A stretch of DNA of 64,000 nt, taken from NCBI GenBank assembly GCA_030817875.1, contig JAUSZU010000001.1, positions 248,001 through 312,000 on the forward strand, read 5' to 3'. Both the position numbers and the translations under genes were made by a program. A model generated the notes under the pieces. It saw only the letters and a list, made by a program, of their open reading frames with translations, did not search any database and had not been told where the DNA came from. Below are positions 55,027-64,000 of the stretch, in pieces (positions within the stretch are counted from its first letter, which is position 1; every line of letters begins with the position of its first letter). This DNA comes from Flavobacterium sp. W4I14. Its GTDB lineage: Bacteria > Bacteroidota > Bacteroidia > Sphingobacteriales > Sphingobacteriaceae.

Positions 55027-55440
55027 AATTTGAAGGGCAATAAGTATAGCAAAAATAGAAATAACCGCTAATGTCGTTATTCCTGAAACTGGCTATTTGA
55101 TAAATACCTATCGTTTGTCGTCATGGAAAGAGGAATTCAGTAGGTCATGCGGTTTCGATTTGTTTAAACATGGGTATAAAATGGGCCAGGCGTCAAGGCA
55201 GCTTAAATTTCCTTTTTGTTTCGGGAAAACATTTTACCCATTATATCGTGAAAGCAATTTATTCAGAAACAACTGTTATTCGCCTAATAAATTACTGAGG
55301 TTCCTGTAAGTCAATTGTTTGGGGTCCGATATCAATTTGTCCATCCGATAACATTACATGGATTAACGGTCAGATTTTTATTTTGTGTCTATGGCCGGGT
55401 TCGCTATGTTTTTTGGTGAAATCCACTAATTTTGTAGACT
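55027..55440. other. 414-bp intergenic region ahead of the ECF sigma gene
   Basis: There is no convincing gene; the 70-codon frame at 55097-55309 has no homologous look. TAATTTTG at 55427-55434 is a perfect TAnnTTTG -7 box ending six bases before the sigma factor ATG. That would give an almost leaderless mRNA. Confidence 0.55.
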
Positions 55441-56013
55441 ATGCGTGTTGTCAAAGATTCAGAGAAAGAATTACTGCAAAAGTTAAAGGATGGCAGTCAA
55501 ACTGCTTTTTCGCTTCTTTATGAAATGCATGTAAAACGGGTATACGCATTCGCATTGAAGATACTAAAATCTCCTGCACTTGCTGAAGACATCGTTCAGG
55601 AAGTATTTGTAAAGTTATGGGAAGTAGCTTCTAGATTGGATATTGAATTGTCTCTTCAGTCTTATCTGTTTACAATAGCCAGAAATCTGTCCCTGAATGT
55701 GATCAGAAAAGCTGCCAGGGAGACTGTGATCACTGATGAAATTGCAAGATATGTTATTGATAAAGGGGAAAATGGACTTGCCTTTGCCCAACACATGCAG
55801 ACTAAGGAACTTGTATCCCTCGCGGTGCAACTGCTACCCCCGCAGCGACGCAAAATCTATGAACTCTGCCATGGAGAAGGTTATACTTATAAACAGGCTG
55901 CAGAAAAACTTGGTGTTAAGGATGCTACTATCAACAGCCAAATGGTTAAAGCCATCAGATCAATAAAAAACTACCTTATCCGTAATGGTGCTTTACTCAC
56001 CTTGTTCTTTTAA
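55441..56013 (+). CDS. ECF-type RNA polymerase sigma factor
   Basis: The product is 190 aa. Region 2 lies at residues about 20-90 (HVKRVYAFALKILKSPALAEDIVQEVFVKLWE, SYLFTIARNLSLNVIRK), and region 4 at about 125-180 (LLPPQRRKIYELCHGEGYTYKQAAEKLGVKDATINSQ begins there). It is the FecI-like group of Bacteroidota. The following FecR gene and the STN-domain SusC complete a trans-envelope signalling cassette, so it should turn on the SusCD operon when the substrate is sensed. Confidence 0.95.
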   Translation: MRVVKDSEKELLQKLKDGSQTAFSLLYEMHVKRVYAFALKILKSPALAEDIVQEVFVKLWEVASRLDIELSLQSYLFTIARNLSLNVIRKAARETVITDEIARYVIDKGENGLAFAQHMQTKELVSLAVQLLPPQRRKIYELCHGEGYTYKQAAEKLGVKDATINSQMVKAIRSIKNYLIRNGALLTLFF

Positions 56014-56091
56014 TCTCATTTCAGCGTAATCTCTTTAGCTGAAATGATCATATAACATAAGAACCAAAAAAAATATTTTATTTGCGGGTAA

Positions 56092-57139
56092 ATGTACCAG
56101 CTGTGTTGCGTGTTATATTCTAAACGCAGCATTATTTTGGAGTATACGATCAAACAGCTTTTTATAAAGTACATACAGAACCTTACATCAAAGGAAGAGA
56201 CCGCCCGTGTACTCTCGATGATGCAAAATGACGCTTACCATGAAGAATGGAGGCAGGCTTTGCAAGAATTTCAGAATGAATTTGAAGCAGGTAAAGAAGA
56301 GACCGCGCTGCAAGATCAGAACCTGCTTTTCCAAAAGATTCTGGTGCGCACAACTTTAAAAACCAAAATGACCTCCCTAAGGTGGATCGGCTATGCTGCC
56401 GCTGTAATCCTGATTTCAGCATTTTCTTATTTTGTACTCACACAGACGCCGAATCCTGGCCCTGCCGCTAAAAATGAATTGGGGAAAAACGATGAAAAAG
56501 CTGGGAGGACATAAATGGATCAAACTCTCTGACGGGACTTCAGTGCAGCTAAACAGCAACAGTCATCTGGAATACGCAGCAGATTTTAGGGGAAAGCAAA
56601 AACGGGAAGTTACCTTGCATGGAGAAGCTTTTTTTGATGTTGCGCACGATCCGTCACATCCTTTTGTCATTCATACCGGTAAAATCACCACCACGGTACT
56701 GGGCACAGCCTTTAATATTTCTGCTTATGATAACCAGAAAGCGGTAACCGTAACGGTTACCAGGGGCAGGGTAGTGGTTCAACGCGCCGATAAAACTTTG
56801 GCCATATTAACCCCTAATGAGCAGTTGAACTGGAAAAACGGCCAGGACTACCAGATTAAACAGACTGTAAATGCCGAAGAAATTACCGCTTGGAAGGCAC
56901 AGGATCTGATCATGGACGACATCACACTTTCGCAGGCTGCAGATTTAATTTCCAAACGTTATGGGGTAGAAGTTTTATTTAAGAATAACAAAGTGAAAAA
57001 GTGCCGTTTTACTGCTGCCTTTCTAAACCGGAATGATATCGGTCAGGTTACGGAAGTTTTAACTGCAATTACCGGGGCAAATTTCCAGCTTAAAGGTAAC
57101 CAGCTTATGATTGATGGGGCAGGGTGTGATAATGAATAA
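56092..57139 (+). pseudogene. fecR: FecR-type anti-sigma factor, disrupted by a +1 frameshift near 56481-56499
   Basis: The first frame holds the cytoplasmic sigma-binding part and one membrane segment (IGYAAAVILISAFSYFVLT). The second frame holds the periplasmic FecR domain (KWIKLSDGTSVQLNSNSHLEY, VTLHGEAFFDVAHDPSHPF, VTVTRGRVVVQRADK) and its C-terminal secretin-like fold. The frames join if one base is removed in the ggggaaaaac...gatgaaaaag stretch. The start is uncertain: ATG 56092 or, better by family, TTG 56137 (EYTIKQLFIKYIQNL). If the break is real, the sigma factor loses its membrane regulator; a sequencing error is equally likely. Confidence 0.85.
56481..56499. other. Frameshift zone in fecR (G4A5 and A5 runs)
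   Basis: Dropping one base from gggg/aaaaa (56481-56489) or from aaaaa (56495-56499) links the two FecR halves. Which run carries the extra base cannot be decided by eye. Confidence 0.7.
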
Positions 57140-57274
57140 CCAACAACTAACATAGAAATTTAATGAAGAAAAAAATATCACCCACATGATATAAACCATG
57201 AATTAAGTAAACCCCGGCGGCCACCGGGGCTTACAACAGTTTTAAATTATATCGAACAACCTAAAACCATTGCA

Positions 57275-60200
57275 ATGTATTATAAATATACACTTTTTGC
57301 AAGTCAATCCCTATTGACTTATTACCACACTATTACCCAAAAAATAAAGTTTTTCATGAAAGTAAATGCGGTCATTCTGGTCATTTCTCTCCTTGCAGTA
57401 AGCAGTCTGTATGCCCTAAACAGTTCAGCACAGGACCTGCAAGAGGTGAAAGTTGCCTTTGGCGTTTCCAGGGGAAGTTTAAAGGAGGCTTTTGAAAAGA
57501 TCGAAAAACAGACCGATTTCCGTTTTGCTTATAAAAAGGATATCATTTCAGGAATAATAAGTCCCGAACTGGAAGTTAAGGAACGGAGCGTGAAACAAAC
57601 GCTCGACGAACTTTTGCAAGGAAGCAGTTTAAGTTATAAGCTCCTTAACAATAGCATCATTATTTTTAAAACACCTGCTCCAAACGCCCTGGTCAATCTT
57701 TCAAAAGAAGAAATTAGCGGAGTGGTAAGAGATGAAAGTGGCAGCGGGATGCCTGGTGTTTCCGTAAAGATAAAAGGTAAGACCATTAGTGCCATAACCG
57801 ATAGTAAAGGGCTATTTAAGATAGAGGCAGCCCCTGAAGATGTGCTGATATTTAGTTATATAGGCTATTCTACAATAGAAAGGGCGGTGCAGGCAGGAAG
57901 AGAAATGAAAATCGATATGCAGCAACAGGCCGGAACCCTTGACGCCGTTGTGGTTATTGGATATGGAACTACCACTAAAAGAACCAATACCGGGTCTGTT
58001 ACCACGGTGGGCGCAAAACAAATCGCTAACCAGCCGGTCGGTAATCCTATCGCAGCGCTCCAGGGGAGGGTTGCAGGACTGGATATTGCTTCGGCAACAG
58101 GCTATCCGGGCTCATCCTACAATGTTCGCTTAAGGGGACAAAATTCAATCAGTTGGGGTAACTCACCCCTGTATATCGTTGATGGCGTACCTTTTGTCTC
58201 AGAAAGTTTGAGCCAGTTTGCTGCTGCGAATGGAAGTCAAAGCCCTTTAGAGAGTATCAACCCTTCTGATATTGAGCAGATAGACATTTTAAAAGATGCT
58301 GATGCAACGGCTATATATGGCTCAAGGGGAGCGAATGGCGTAATTTTAATTACCACTAAAAAAGGCAAGGCCGGTAAACCAGAATTTACGGCGAATGTAT
58401 ATACAGGCGTTTCAACCGTGAACAAACGGGTTAAAATGCTTAATGGGGCAGAATACCTGGCCATGAGGCGTGAGGCCTATGCTAAAGATGCGGTTACCCC
58501 CACAGATACCCAGGCACCCGATCTTTTGTTGTGGGACCAAAATCTTGATCAGAACTGGCAAGACCTTTTGATCGGTAAATCAGCCAATCTATCAGAGCTT
58601 CAGTTGGGATTCAATGGTGGTACCGAGCAGACAAAATATCTGATCAGCGGGACCTACAGGAATGAAAAAATTGTATTGCCCGGTGATCTTGGCTATAAAA
58701 GGGGAGCACTTAACATGGTCATCAACCATAACTCTATTGATAAGAAATTTCAGTTTACCGGTTCCCTTAAGTATACGCTTGATGAAAACAATACATTACA
58801 AAGCGATGTAACCAGTTTTTTCAACCTTGCACCGAATTTCCCAATCTACGATGCCAGTGGCAATTATTACTGGGTTGGAAACGAGCAGAACCCAATGGCC
58901 TATTTCGAACGAACAAGCATCAGCAATACAACGAACGTTTTTGGCAATACTACCTTGAGTTATCAGTTACTACCTGGCCTAAGCGCTAAAGTGAGCGCTG
59001 GTTTTAACCGGATGGATATGAAACAAACCCAGACTCTTCCCAAACTGGGTTTCAACCCGGTGAACTATACCGGCAGCAGCGCCAACTATGGAAACGGAGA
59101 TCTAAGTTCGTACATCGTAGAGCCACAGCTGGATTATAACCTTAAGTTGGGAAAGGGCAGTTTATCTGCTTTGGTGGGCGGTACCTGGCAGCACAGCTTA
59201 AGGGAAACGCAGGGCGTAACCGGTAGCGGTTATATCAGCGATCAGCAGTTGGATAACATTAAGGCAGCTACATTGATTACCCCCCGAACCTATAGTTATG
59301 CCAAATACCGCTATACTTCTGTTTTTGGCAGGCTTACCTATAATTGGGATGAAAAATATATTGTCAATGGAACCTTTCGACGGGATGGTTCCTCTAAATT
59401 TGGTCCAAATAACCGTTTTGGAAACTTTGGAGCGGTAGGTGCCGCCTGGCTGTTCAGCAAAGAAACGTTTATAAAAGAAAATATTCCTTTCCTGAGTTTC
59501 GGTAAGTTAAGGGGGAGTTTCGGTACGGTAGGTAATGACCAGATCGGGGATTATCAGTTTCTTGATAGTTGGACACCTACAACTTATCCTTATGGCGGCA
59601 TTGGTGGAATATCGCCAAGCCGTTTCCCGAACCCTGATTACAGTTGGGAAGTTAACAAAAAGCTTGAGGCCGGATTAGATCTGGGATTCTTTAACGAAAG
59701 ATTACTGCTTACCACTAATTTTTACCGCAACCGTTCGGGTAATCAGTTGATCGGAAGTACGCTTTCCTCGCAGTCGGGTTTTACCAGCTATCAGGCCAAT
59801 CTGCCTGCGCTTGTAGAAAATAAAGGCTGGGAATTTGAGCTCAGTTCAATCAATATCAGATTGAAGAATTTCTCATGGAATACCGCTTTCAATCTTACCC
59901 TCGCCAAAACCAAATTATTGGAGTACCCTGATCTGAAAAATTCTGCCAACGCAAGTAGGTATGTGATCGGTCAACCTTTGTCTATCGTAATGGGATTTGA
60001 TTTCCTCGGAATAAACCAACAAACCGGCGTTCCTGAATTCAGGGACATCAATGGTGACAAAGCGATTACAGATCCCGCAGATCTGGTGGTGATTGGAAAT
60101 ACGATGCCAAAATTTTATGGCGGGATACAAAACAGTTTTACCTATAAAAACTTCAGTTTCGATTTCTTCTTCCAATTTGTGAAACAGGAAGGACCACTGC

Positions 60201-60592
60201 TTAATTATGGTTACCTGAGTTATTCAAACGGTTATGCGCTTCGGAACAAGGATGTAAGTGCACTCGACAGGTGGACAACGCCCGGTATTCCTGCCACGGT
60301 TCCCGGTGCGAGTGCAACTGCAGGAAAAGCAATCTATACTGCATACCAGAACAATTATCGATTATCCAACGCGGTATGGGGAGATGCGTCCTTTATCAGA
60401 TTAAAGAATGTTTCCTTGAAATACAATTTCAGGGATCTGCTGAAGCGTTGGAAATTTAACAACATTACGATGTATCTACAGGGGCAGAACCTGTTCACCA
60501 TTACCCCTTATGATGGTTTTGACCCTGAAACAAAAGGATATTCAATGCCCCCGGTAAGTATCTACACTGCAGGTTTACAGGTTTCATTCTAA
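57275..60592 (+). CDS. susC: SusC/RagA-type TonB-linked transporter with an N-terminal STN domain
   Basis: The product is 1105 aa. The signal anchor is around residues 28-52 (ending NSSAQ). The STN signalling domain is at about 65-125 (SLKEAFEKIEKQTDFRFAY, SVKQTLDELLQGSSLSYKLL). CarboxypepD_reg-like (about 148-225), the SusC plug (NPIAALQGRVAGLDIASATG, KDADATAIYGSRGANGVIL) and a barrel follow. STN domains contact FecR, so this transporter should report substrate binding to the sigma factor two genes upstream. It is followed 16 bp later by susD. The cargo is unknown. Confidence 0.95.
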   Translation: MYYKYTLFASQSLLTYYHTITQKIKFFMKVNAVILVISLLAVSSLYALNSSAQDLQEVKVAFGVSRGSLKEAFEKIEKQTDFRFAYKKDIISGIISPELEVKERSVKQTLDELLQGSSLSYKLLNNSIIIFKTPAPNALVNLSKEEISGVVRDESGSGMPGVSVKIKGKTISAITDSKGLFKIEAAPEDVLIFSYIGYSTIERAVQAGREMKIDMQQQAGTLDAVVVIGYGTTTKRTNTGSVTTVGAKQIANQPVGNPIAALQGRVAGLDIASATGYPGSSYNVRLRGQNSISWGNSPLYIVDGVPFVSESLSQFAAANGSQSPLESINPSDIEQIDILKDADATAIYGSRGANGVILITTKKGKAGKPEFTANVYTGVSTVNKRVKMLNGAEYLAMRREAYAKDAVTPTDTQAPDLLLWDQNLDQNWQDLLIGKSANLSELQLGFNGGTEQTKYLISGTYRNEKIVLPGDLGYKRGALNMVINHNSIDKKFQFTGSLKYTLDENNTLQSDVTSFFNLAPNFPIYDASGNYYWVGNEQNPMAYFERTSISNTTNVFGNTTLSYQLLPGLSAKVSAGFNRMDMKQTQTLPKLGFNPVNYTGSSANYGNGDLSSYIVEPQLDYNLKLGKGSLSALVGGTWQHSLRETQGVTGSGYISDQQLDNIKAATLITPRTYSYAKYRYTSVFGRLTYNWDEKYIVNGTFRRDGSSKFGPNNRFGNFGAVGAAWLFSKETFIKENIPFLSFGKLRGSFGTVGNDQIGDYQFLDSWTPTTYPYGGIGGISPSRFPNPDYSWEVNKKLEAGLDLGFFNERLLLTTNFYRNRSGNQLIGSTLSSQSGFTSYQANLPALVENKGWEFELSSINIRLKNFSWNTAFNLTLAKTKLLEYPDLKNSANASRYVIGQPLSIVMGFDFLGINQQTGVPEFRDINGDKAITDPADLVVIGNTMPKFYGGIQNSFTYKNFSFDFFFQFVKQEGPLLNYGYLSYSNGYALRNKDVSALDRWTTPGIPATVPGASATAGKAIYTAYQNNYRLSNAVWGDASFIRLKNVSLKYNFRDLLKRWKFNNITMYLQGQNLFTITPYDGFDPETKGYSMPPVSIYTAGLQVSF

Positions 60593-60608
60593 ATAAATTA
60601 AAATTCAA

Positions 60609-62060
60609 ATGAAAATTATCTATTATATCTTATTCCTTGCCGTGCTCAGTACAGGTCTGTCCTGCAAAAAATATGTGGAAATCGAGGATCCAAAAGACCA
60701 GTTGGCCACAGGAACTGTTTTTACCACCGATGCCACGGCTACTGCTGCAATGGTTGGTATTTATAGCGATATGAATGCTTCCAACTATCAGTTTGCAAAC
60801 GTACTCACGAGTTTTACCTGTGCCATGGCTGCCGATGAATTTGTATATGCCTCTGTACTGGCCAATTTTGATGAGTTCAAAAACAATGCCCTTACCCCCG
60901 GAAATACCTATGTGGGGATAATGTGGTCTTCACCCTATAATTTTATTTACCGGGCGAATGCTGTTATTGAAGGTGTTACTGCTTCCAATACACTCACACC
61001 TGCAGTTAAAAACCAGTTATTGGGTGAGGCCAAATTTATGCGTGCCTTCTGCCATTTCTATCTGGTCAATTTTTTCGGCGATGTACCGCTTATCCTGGAT
61101 ACTGATGTACTCAAAAACAGCACTAAAGCCCGTAGCCCTAAGGCTGAAGTTTATGCCGCGGTGATCCAGGATTTAAAAGACGCAAAAAGTCTCCTGGTGG
61201 CGGCCTATCCGGGAACAGGTGAGCGCACCAGACCAAATAAAACGGCGGCTACACTCTTGCTTTCCAGGGTTTATTTATATACCGGGAATAATGTGCTGGC
61301 AGAGGCAGAAGCCAGTGAGGTAATTGCGATGACAGCGCAATATGCTCTTCTAAAAAATGCCGATCCAAATAACGCAGCACATATGACAAAGACATTCCTG
61401 AAGAATTCCAATGAGGCGGTATGGCAGCTCCAGGTGGTAAATACCCTTGGGGGAAGAAATACATGGGAAGGAAATACGCTGATTTCAACAGGATCTCCGC
61501 TTTACCGTTTAACGAAAGGTATTTATGGTTTGGAAACAGGTTTTGAGACTGGCGATAAACGCTTTAGCAATTGGGTGGGCAGTTATACAACAACAACTGC
61601 TCCGATTGTTACCCATTATTATCCTTTTAAATACAAGGTAAGAGTAGGCGCAGCTGGTGCCGCAGTAAGTGAATATTCCATGGTGCTGCGTTTTGCAGAG
61701 GCTTTCCTGATCCGGGCAGAGGCAAGGGTGGCGCTAAATAGGCTTTCGGAAGCCAATGATGACCTGAATGTACTGCGCGACCGTGCCGGATTGACGCCTT
61801 TACCTGTAGCAGCAAATCCGGCAATTGCCATGGCTCAGGTTGAGCAGGAACGCAGGGTAGAACTGTTTTCGGAGTGGGGACACCGGTGGTTTGACCTGAA
61901 ACGGTGGAAAAGCCTAACGGGCGATCCGGCGAAATCCCGTGCAGATGACGTTCTCCCTTTGACCAAAGCTTCATGGAAACCCACTGCGGTACTTTTTCCT
62001 GTTCCGATAGAGGCGATGCGTACCAACCCGAATATGGTACAGAATCCAGGTTACAATTAA
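60609..62060 (+). CDS. susD: SusD/RagB-family lipoprotein
   Basis: The product is 483 aa. The lipoprotein signal ends at LSTGLSC (residue 19 region). SusD helices are clear: FIYRANAVIEGVTAS, LLGEAKFMRAFCHFYLVNFFGDVPL and the late LRFAEAFLIRAEARVALNRL with WGHRWFDLKRWKSL. The C-terminus ends VPIEAMRTNPNMVQNPGYN, as is usual. It caps the SusC pore encoded upstream and binds its substrate. The length is normal, shorter than the SusD at 2721. Confidence 0.94.
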   Translation: MKIIYYILFLAVLSTGLSCKKYVEIEDPKDQLATGTVFTTDATATAAMVGIYSDMNASNYQFANVLTSFTCAMAADEFVYASVLANFDEFKNNALTPGNTYVGIMWSSPYNFIYRANAVIEGVTASNTLTPAVKNQLLGEAKFMRAFCHFYLVNFFGDVPLILDTDVLKNSTKARSPKAEVYAAVIQDLKDAKSLLVAAYPGTGERTRPNKTAATLLLSRVYLYTGNNVLAEAEASEVIAMTAQYALLKNADPNNAAHMTKTFLKNSNEAVWQLQVVNTLGGRNTWEGNTLISTGSPLYRLTKGIYGLETGFETGDKRFSNWVGSYTTTTAPIVTHYYPFKYKVRVGAAGAAVSEYSMVLRFAEAFLIRAEARVALNRLSEANDDLNVLRDRAGLTPLPVAANPAIAMAQVEQERRVELFSEWGHRWFDLKRWKSLTGDPAKSRADDVLPLTKASWKPTAVLFPVPIEAMRTNPNMVQNPGYN

Positions 62061-62067
62061 TTGCTTG

Positions 62068-63996
62068 ATGATGAAAAAGATACTATACTGTTTTATGCTC
62101 CTCGTGCCTGCGTTTATGCAGGTGCGGGGCCAAAGCTTAACCATTACACCTGAGAAAATAAAAAGAGGCGACACCGTAACCATAAAATTTGACCCTGCAA
62201 CTCCCTATGCACAAATATCACCCGATGCCTCTTCGGTAACAGTGGTGTTTACCTATTCAACCTTTTACGATCTGCCTTGGAAAATGCCGATGATAAAAAA
62301 AGGGAATATGTGGATAGCAACTTTTGTGGCAGGCAGGTTTGCAACCTTTGCTACATTCTATCTGCAGAGCGGGGAGCAGATACAGCAGCCCGCCGCAGAT
62401 CAGCACTATGCCCTGCGTGTATATGATGGAGAAAAAAGGGTAAAAAGCAGTTTACTTCACGAATCCTATAGCTTATCGGCACAGATGCCCAAAGCACCGG
62501 ATTTGCAGGTACGTAAATTGGTACTGCTGACTGAGGAATTAAAGAACAACCCTAATAATTATGAAGCGAGGGTTGCCCAGCTCAATACCAAAATGATTAT
62601 GGCGCAAAGCCCTGGGGAAAAACAGAAGTTCAGAACGCAGGCCAGAAAGGTTATAGCAGCAAAACTGGAAGAAAACCCTACATTGCCAGGTAATGTGAAC
62701 CTGGTTACTATGGGTTACCTGATGATAGGAGAAAAAAGCAGGCTTGATTCGGTACGGAATGTGATTATGCAGCGCTTTCCCGATGCAGATATTTCGATAG
62801 ACCTGCGGGCAGCAATTATTGCAAAAGAAGAAAATACAGCGGCGAAGATCTCTAAATTGGAAGCATTGCTGAAGAGAAGCGACAAACCCGGTGAAGAAGG
62901 GTCTGAAACCATTCACAAGATGCTTTTTGAACAATATGCCATGATGAAAGATTCAGCGAAAGCATTATTGCATGCCTCAAAAATGTTGGTAAAGATTAAT
63001 CCTTATACGCCTCAAACATTAAGGGATATTGCATCAAAGTTGACCAAATATAGGATTGCTCCATCCGCTGCGATCACCTATGTAAACAGGTCGTTAAAAC
63101 TAGCTGATAATTGGCCGGTAGGGATCATCAGATACTTTCCCGAATTCGGCTATATTCCTTCATTCGTTCCGGATAGTACAAGAAAACAGGCGGTAGCAGA
63201 AGCAAAATCGGAACTGTTTTCCATCAAGGCGCTCAATTATTTTGAACTTCATCAAATTGATTCTGCCAAAATACTCGCAGATCAGGCTGTAAGTATTTCC
63301 GACGGGAGAGCGGCGCTGATCAACAGTGCAGCAGTAGCAGCAAAACTAAAAGAAAACCGGAAAGCCTTTGATATCCTCTGGAAACTTTTGGTTAAAAACC
63401 CAACTGATTCTGCCGTGCTGAATCTTGCCAAAAACAACTTTTTAAAATATAACCAGTCTACCGAAAACTTCAGTTCAAAGGTGGCAGAACTCGAGAAGCT
63501 CGAAATCGCTCAGCTGACTTCAAAAACCATGCTACTGATGATGAATAAACCCGGTCCTCAACTGTCTGGTATTGTAGATATGGAAGGTAGGCCAGTTACC
63601 ACTGAAATGATGAAGGGAAAGATTGTTGTCCTTGATTTTTGGGCAACATGGTGTGTGCCTTGTATGCATGAGATGCCATATTTTCACAAGGTTTTTGAAA
63701 AATATAGGAACAATAAGAATGTGATGTTTATGGTGGTGAACAGTGGTGCGAACAATACTATTGAGGATGCAAGAAAATGGACCAAACAGAATCCACAATA
63801 TCAGTTTCCGGTTTATTTCAATAACGATAAAAATATTGGTGAAAAGGTAGGCTTTAACCTGATTCCGACAATAGCAGTCATCGATCAGCAGGGTAAAATG
63901 CAGTTTAGGACCATTGGCTTTGAAGGCGAAATCCTACAGAAAAAACTGGATGTAGAAATTTCCATCCTGCTCAAAAGACAGATTAAAACCGAATAG
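62068..63996 (+). CDS. TlpA-like thioredoxin-domain protein with a long N-terminal region
   Basis: The product is 642 aa, starting at the ATG 62068-62070 (a TTG precedes it). After a signal peptide (to VRGQ) an Ig-like strand-rich part runs to about residue 140. A helical, TPR-like region follows (about 145-480), then a C-terminal thioredoxin fold (about 495-640) with the redox motif in DFWATWCVPCMHEMP. It should be periplasmic or surface-exposed and reduce or isomerise disulphides. SusCD-TlpA gene trios are common in Sphingobacteriaceae; the shared role is unclear. The gene ends four bases before the window does. Confidence 0.9.
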   Translation: MMKKILYCFMLLVPAFMQVRGQSLTITPEKIKRGDTVTIKFDPATPYAQISPDASSVTVVFTYSTFYDLPWKMPMIKKGNMWIATFVAGRFATFATFYLQSGEQIQQPAADQHYALRVYDGEKRVKSSLLHESYSLSAQMPKAPDLQVRKLVLLTEELKNNPNNYEARVAQLNTKMIMAQSPGEKQKFRTQARKVIAAKLEENPTLPGNVNLVTMGYLMIGEKSRLDSVRNVIMQRFPDADISIDLRAAIIAKEENTAAKISKLEALLKRSDKPGEEGSETIHKMLFEQYAMMKDSAKALLHASKMLVKINPYTPQTLRDIASKLTKYRIAPSAAITYVNRSLKLADNWPVGIIRYFPEFGYIPSFVPDSTRKQAVAEAKSELFSIKALNYFELHQIDSAKILADQAVSISDGRAALINSAAVAAKLKENRKAFDILWKLLVKNPTDSAVLNLAKNNFLKYNQSTENFSSKVAELEKLEIAQLTSKTMLLMMNKPGPQLSGIVDMEGRPVTTEMMKGKIVVLDFWATWCVPCMHEMPYFHKVFEKYRNNKNVMFMVVNSGANNTIEDARKWTKQNPQYQFPVYFNNDKNIGEKVGFNLIPTIAVIDQQGKMQFRTIGFEGEILQKKLDVEISILLKRQIKTE

Positions 63997-64000
63997 ATGT

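Noticed and set aside
55097..55309. 70-codon frame before the ECF sigma gene
   Set aside because: It has no family resemblance, weak coding character and no ribosome-binding context.

Overview
The window looks like a chromosomal segment of a Sphingobacteriaceae bacterium (Bacteroidota), most like Pedobacter. This is judged from gene families and style, not from a database search. Signs include two SusC/SusD pairs, three further outer-membrane barrels with CarboxypepD_reg-like N-termini, an ECF sigma/FecR/STN-receptor cassette, a DUF6266 protein, TAnnTTTG-type promoter boxes, few clear Shine-Dalgarno sequences and AT-rich intergenic DNA full of short dispersed repeats. I see no rRNA, tRNA, CRISPR array, prophage or integrase.

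Layout. (1) 1-7993, minus strand: a polysaccharide utilisation locus (PUL) with SusC, SusD, a GH43-like five-bladed propeller and a GH2 enzyme cut by the left edge. Its two upstream regions share a tandem-repeat operator. (2) 8569-15057, minus: a small Cys/His-rich protein, an ABC ATPase with a frameshift, a siderophore-type TonB receptor and two ABC-2 (DUF3526-like) permeases. (3) 15638-19349, plus: a Crp/Fnr regulator, a CRP-like operator and a YceI/tautomerase/SDR/NTF2-like/nitronate monooxygenase run. (4) 19782-22868, minus: YdeI-like, M23 peptidase, RibD-type reductase and GNAT genes. (5) 23040-30048, plus: a membrane TPR-HTH regulator, TonB receptor, beta-helix lipoprotein (frameshifted) and beta-propeller phytase, read as a phytate-scavenging locus. 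(6) 30974-43788: an AraC regulator and then the most interesting block, a roughly 11 kb plus-strand cluster that appears to encode ceramide and inositol-lipid synthesis end to end: serine palmitoyltransferase, GNAT-type ceramide synthase candidate, 3-ketosphinganine reductase candidate, inositol-3-phosphate synthase, PgpA-like phosphatase, GtrA protein, DUF5686 barrel, a CDP-alcohol phosphatidyltransferase fused to a DUF4833-like domain, an FA2H-like fatty-acid hydroxylase and an AUR1-like PAP2 enzyme. (7) 43837-55026: methyltransferase/LysR pair, GH88 plus DUF2264, DUF6266, AraC regulators, two NTF2-like proteins, aldo/keto reductase and a HEAT-like protein. (8) 55441-63996, plus: ECF sigma factor, FecR (frameshifted), STN-domain SusC, SusD and a TlpA-like thioredoxin.

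Two patterns cut across the window. Three genes are broken by an apparent single extra base in or next to a short A/T homopolymer, so consensus sequencing error must be considered before calling pseudogenes. Several dispersed repeat families (a CTCGCAATGACGA-ended inverted repeat, a 14-bp-TIR MITE-like element, a roughly 250-bp repeat and GTCAGTCTGAG-type REPs) fill most of the long gene-free stretches, including one in the middle of the lipid cluster.
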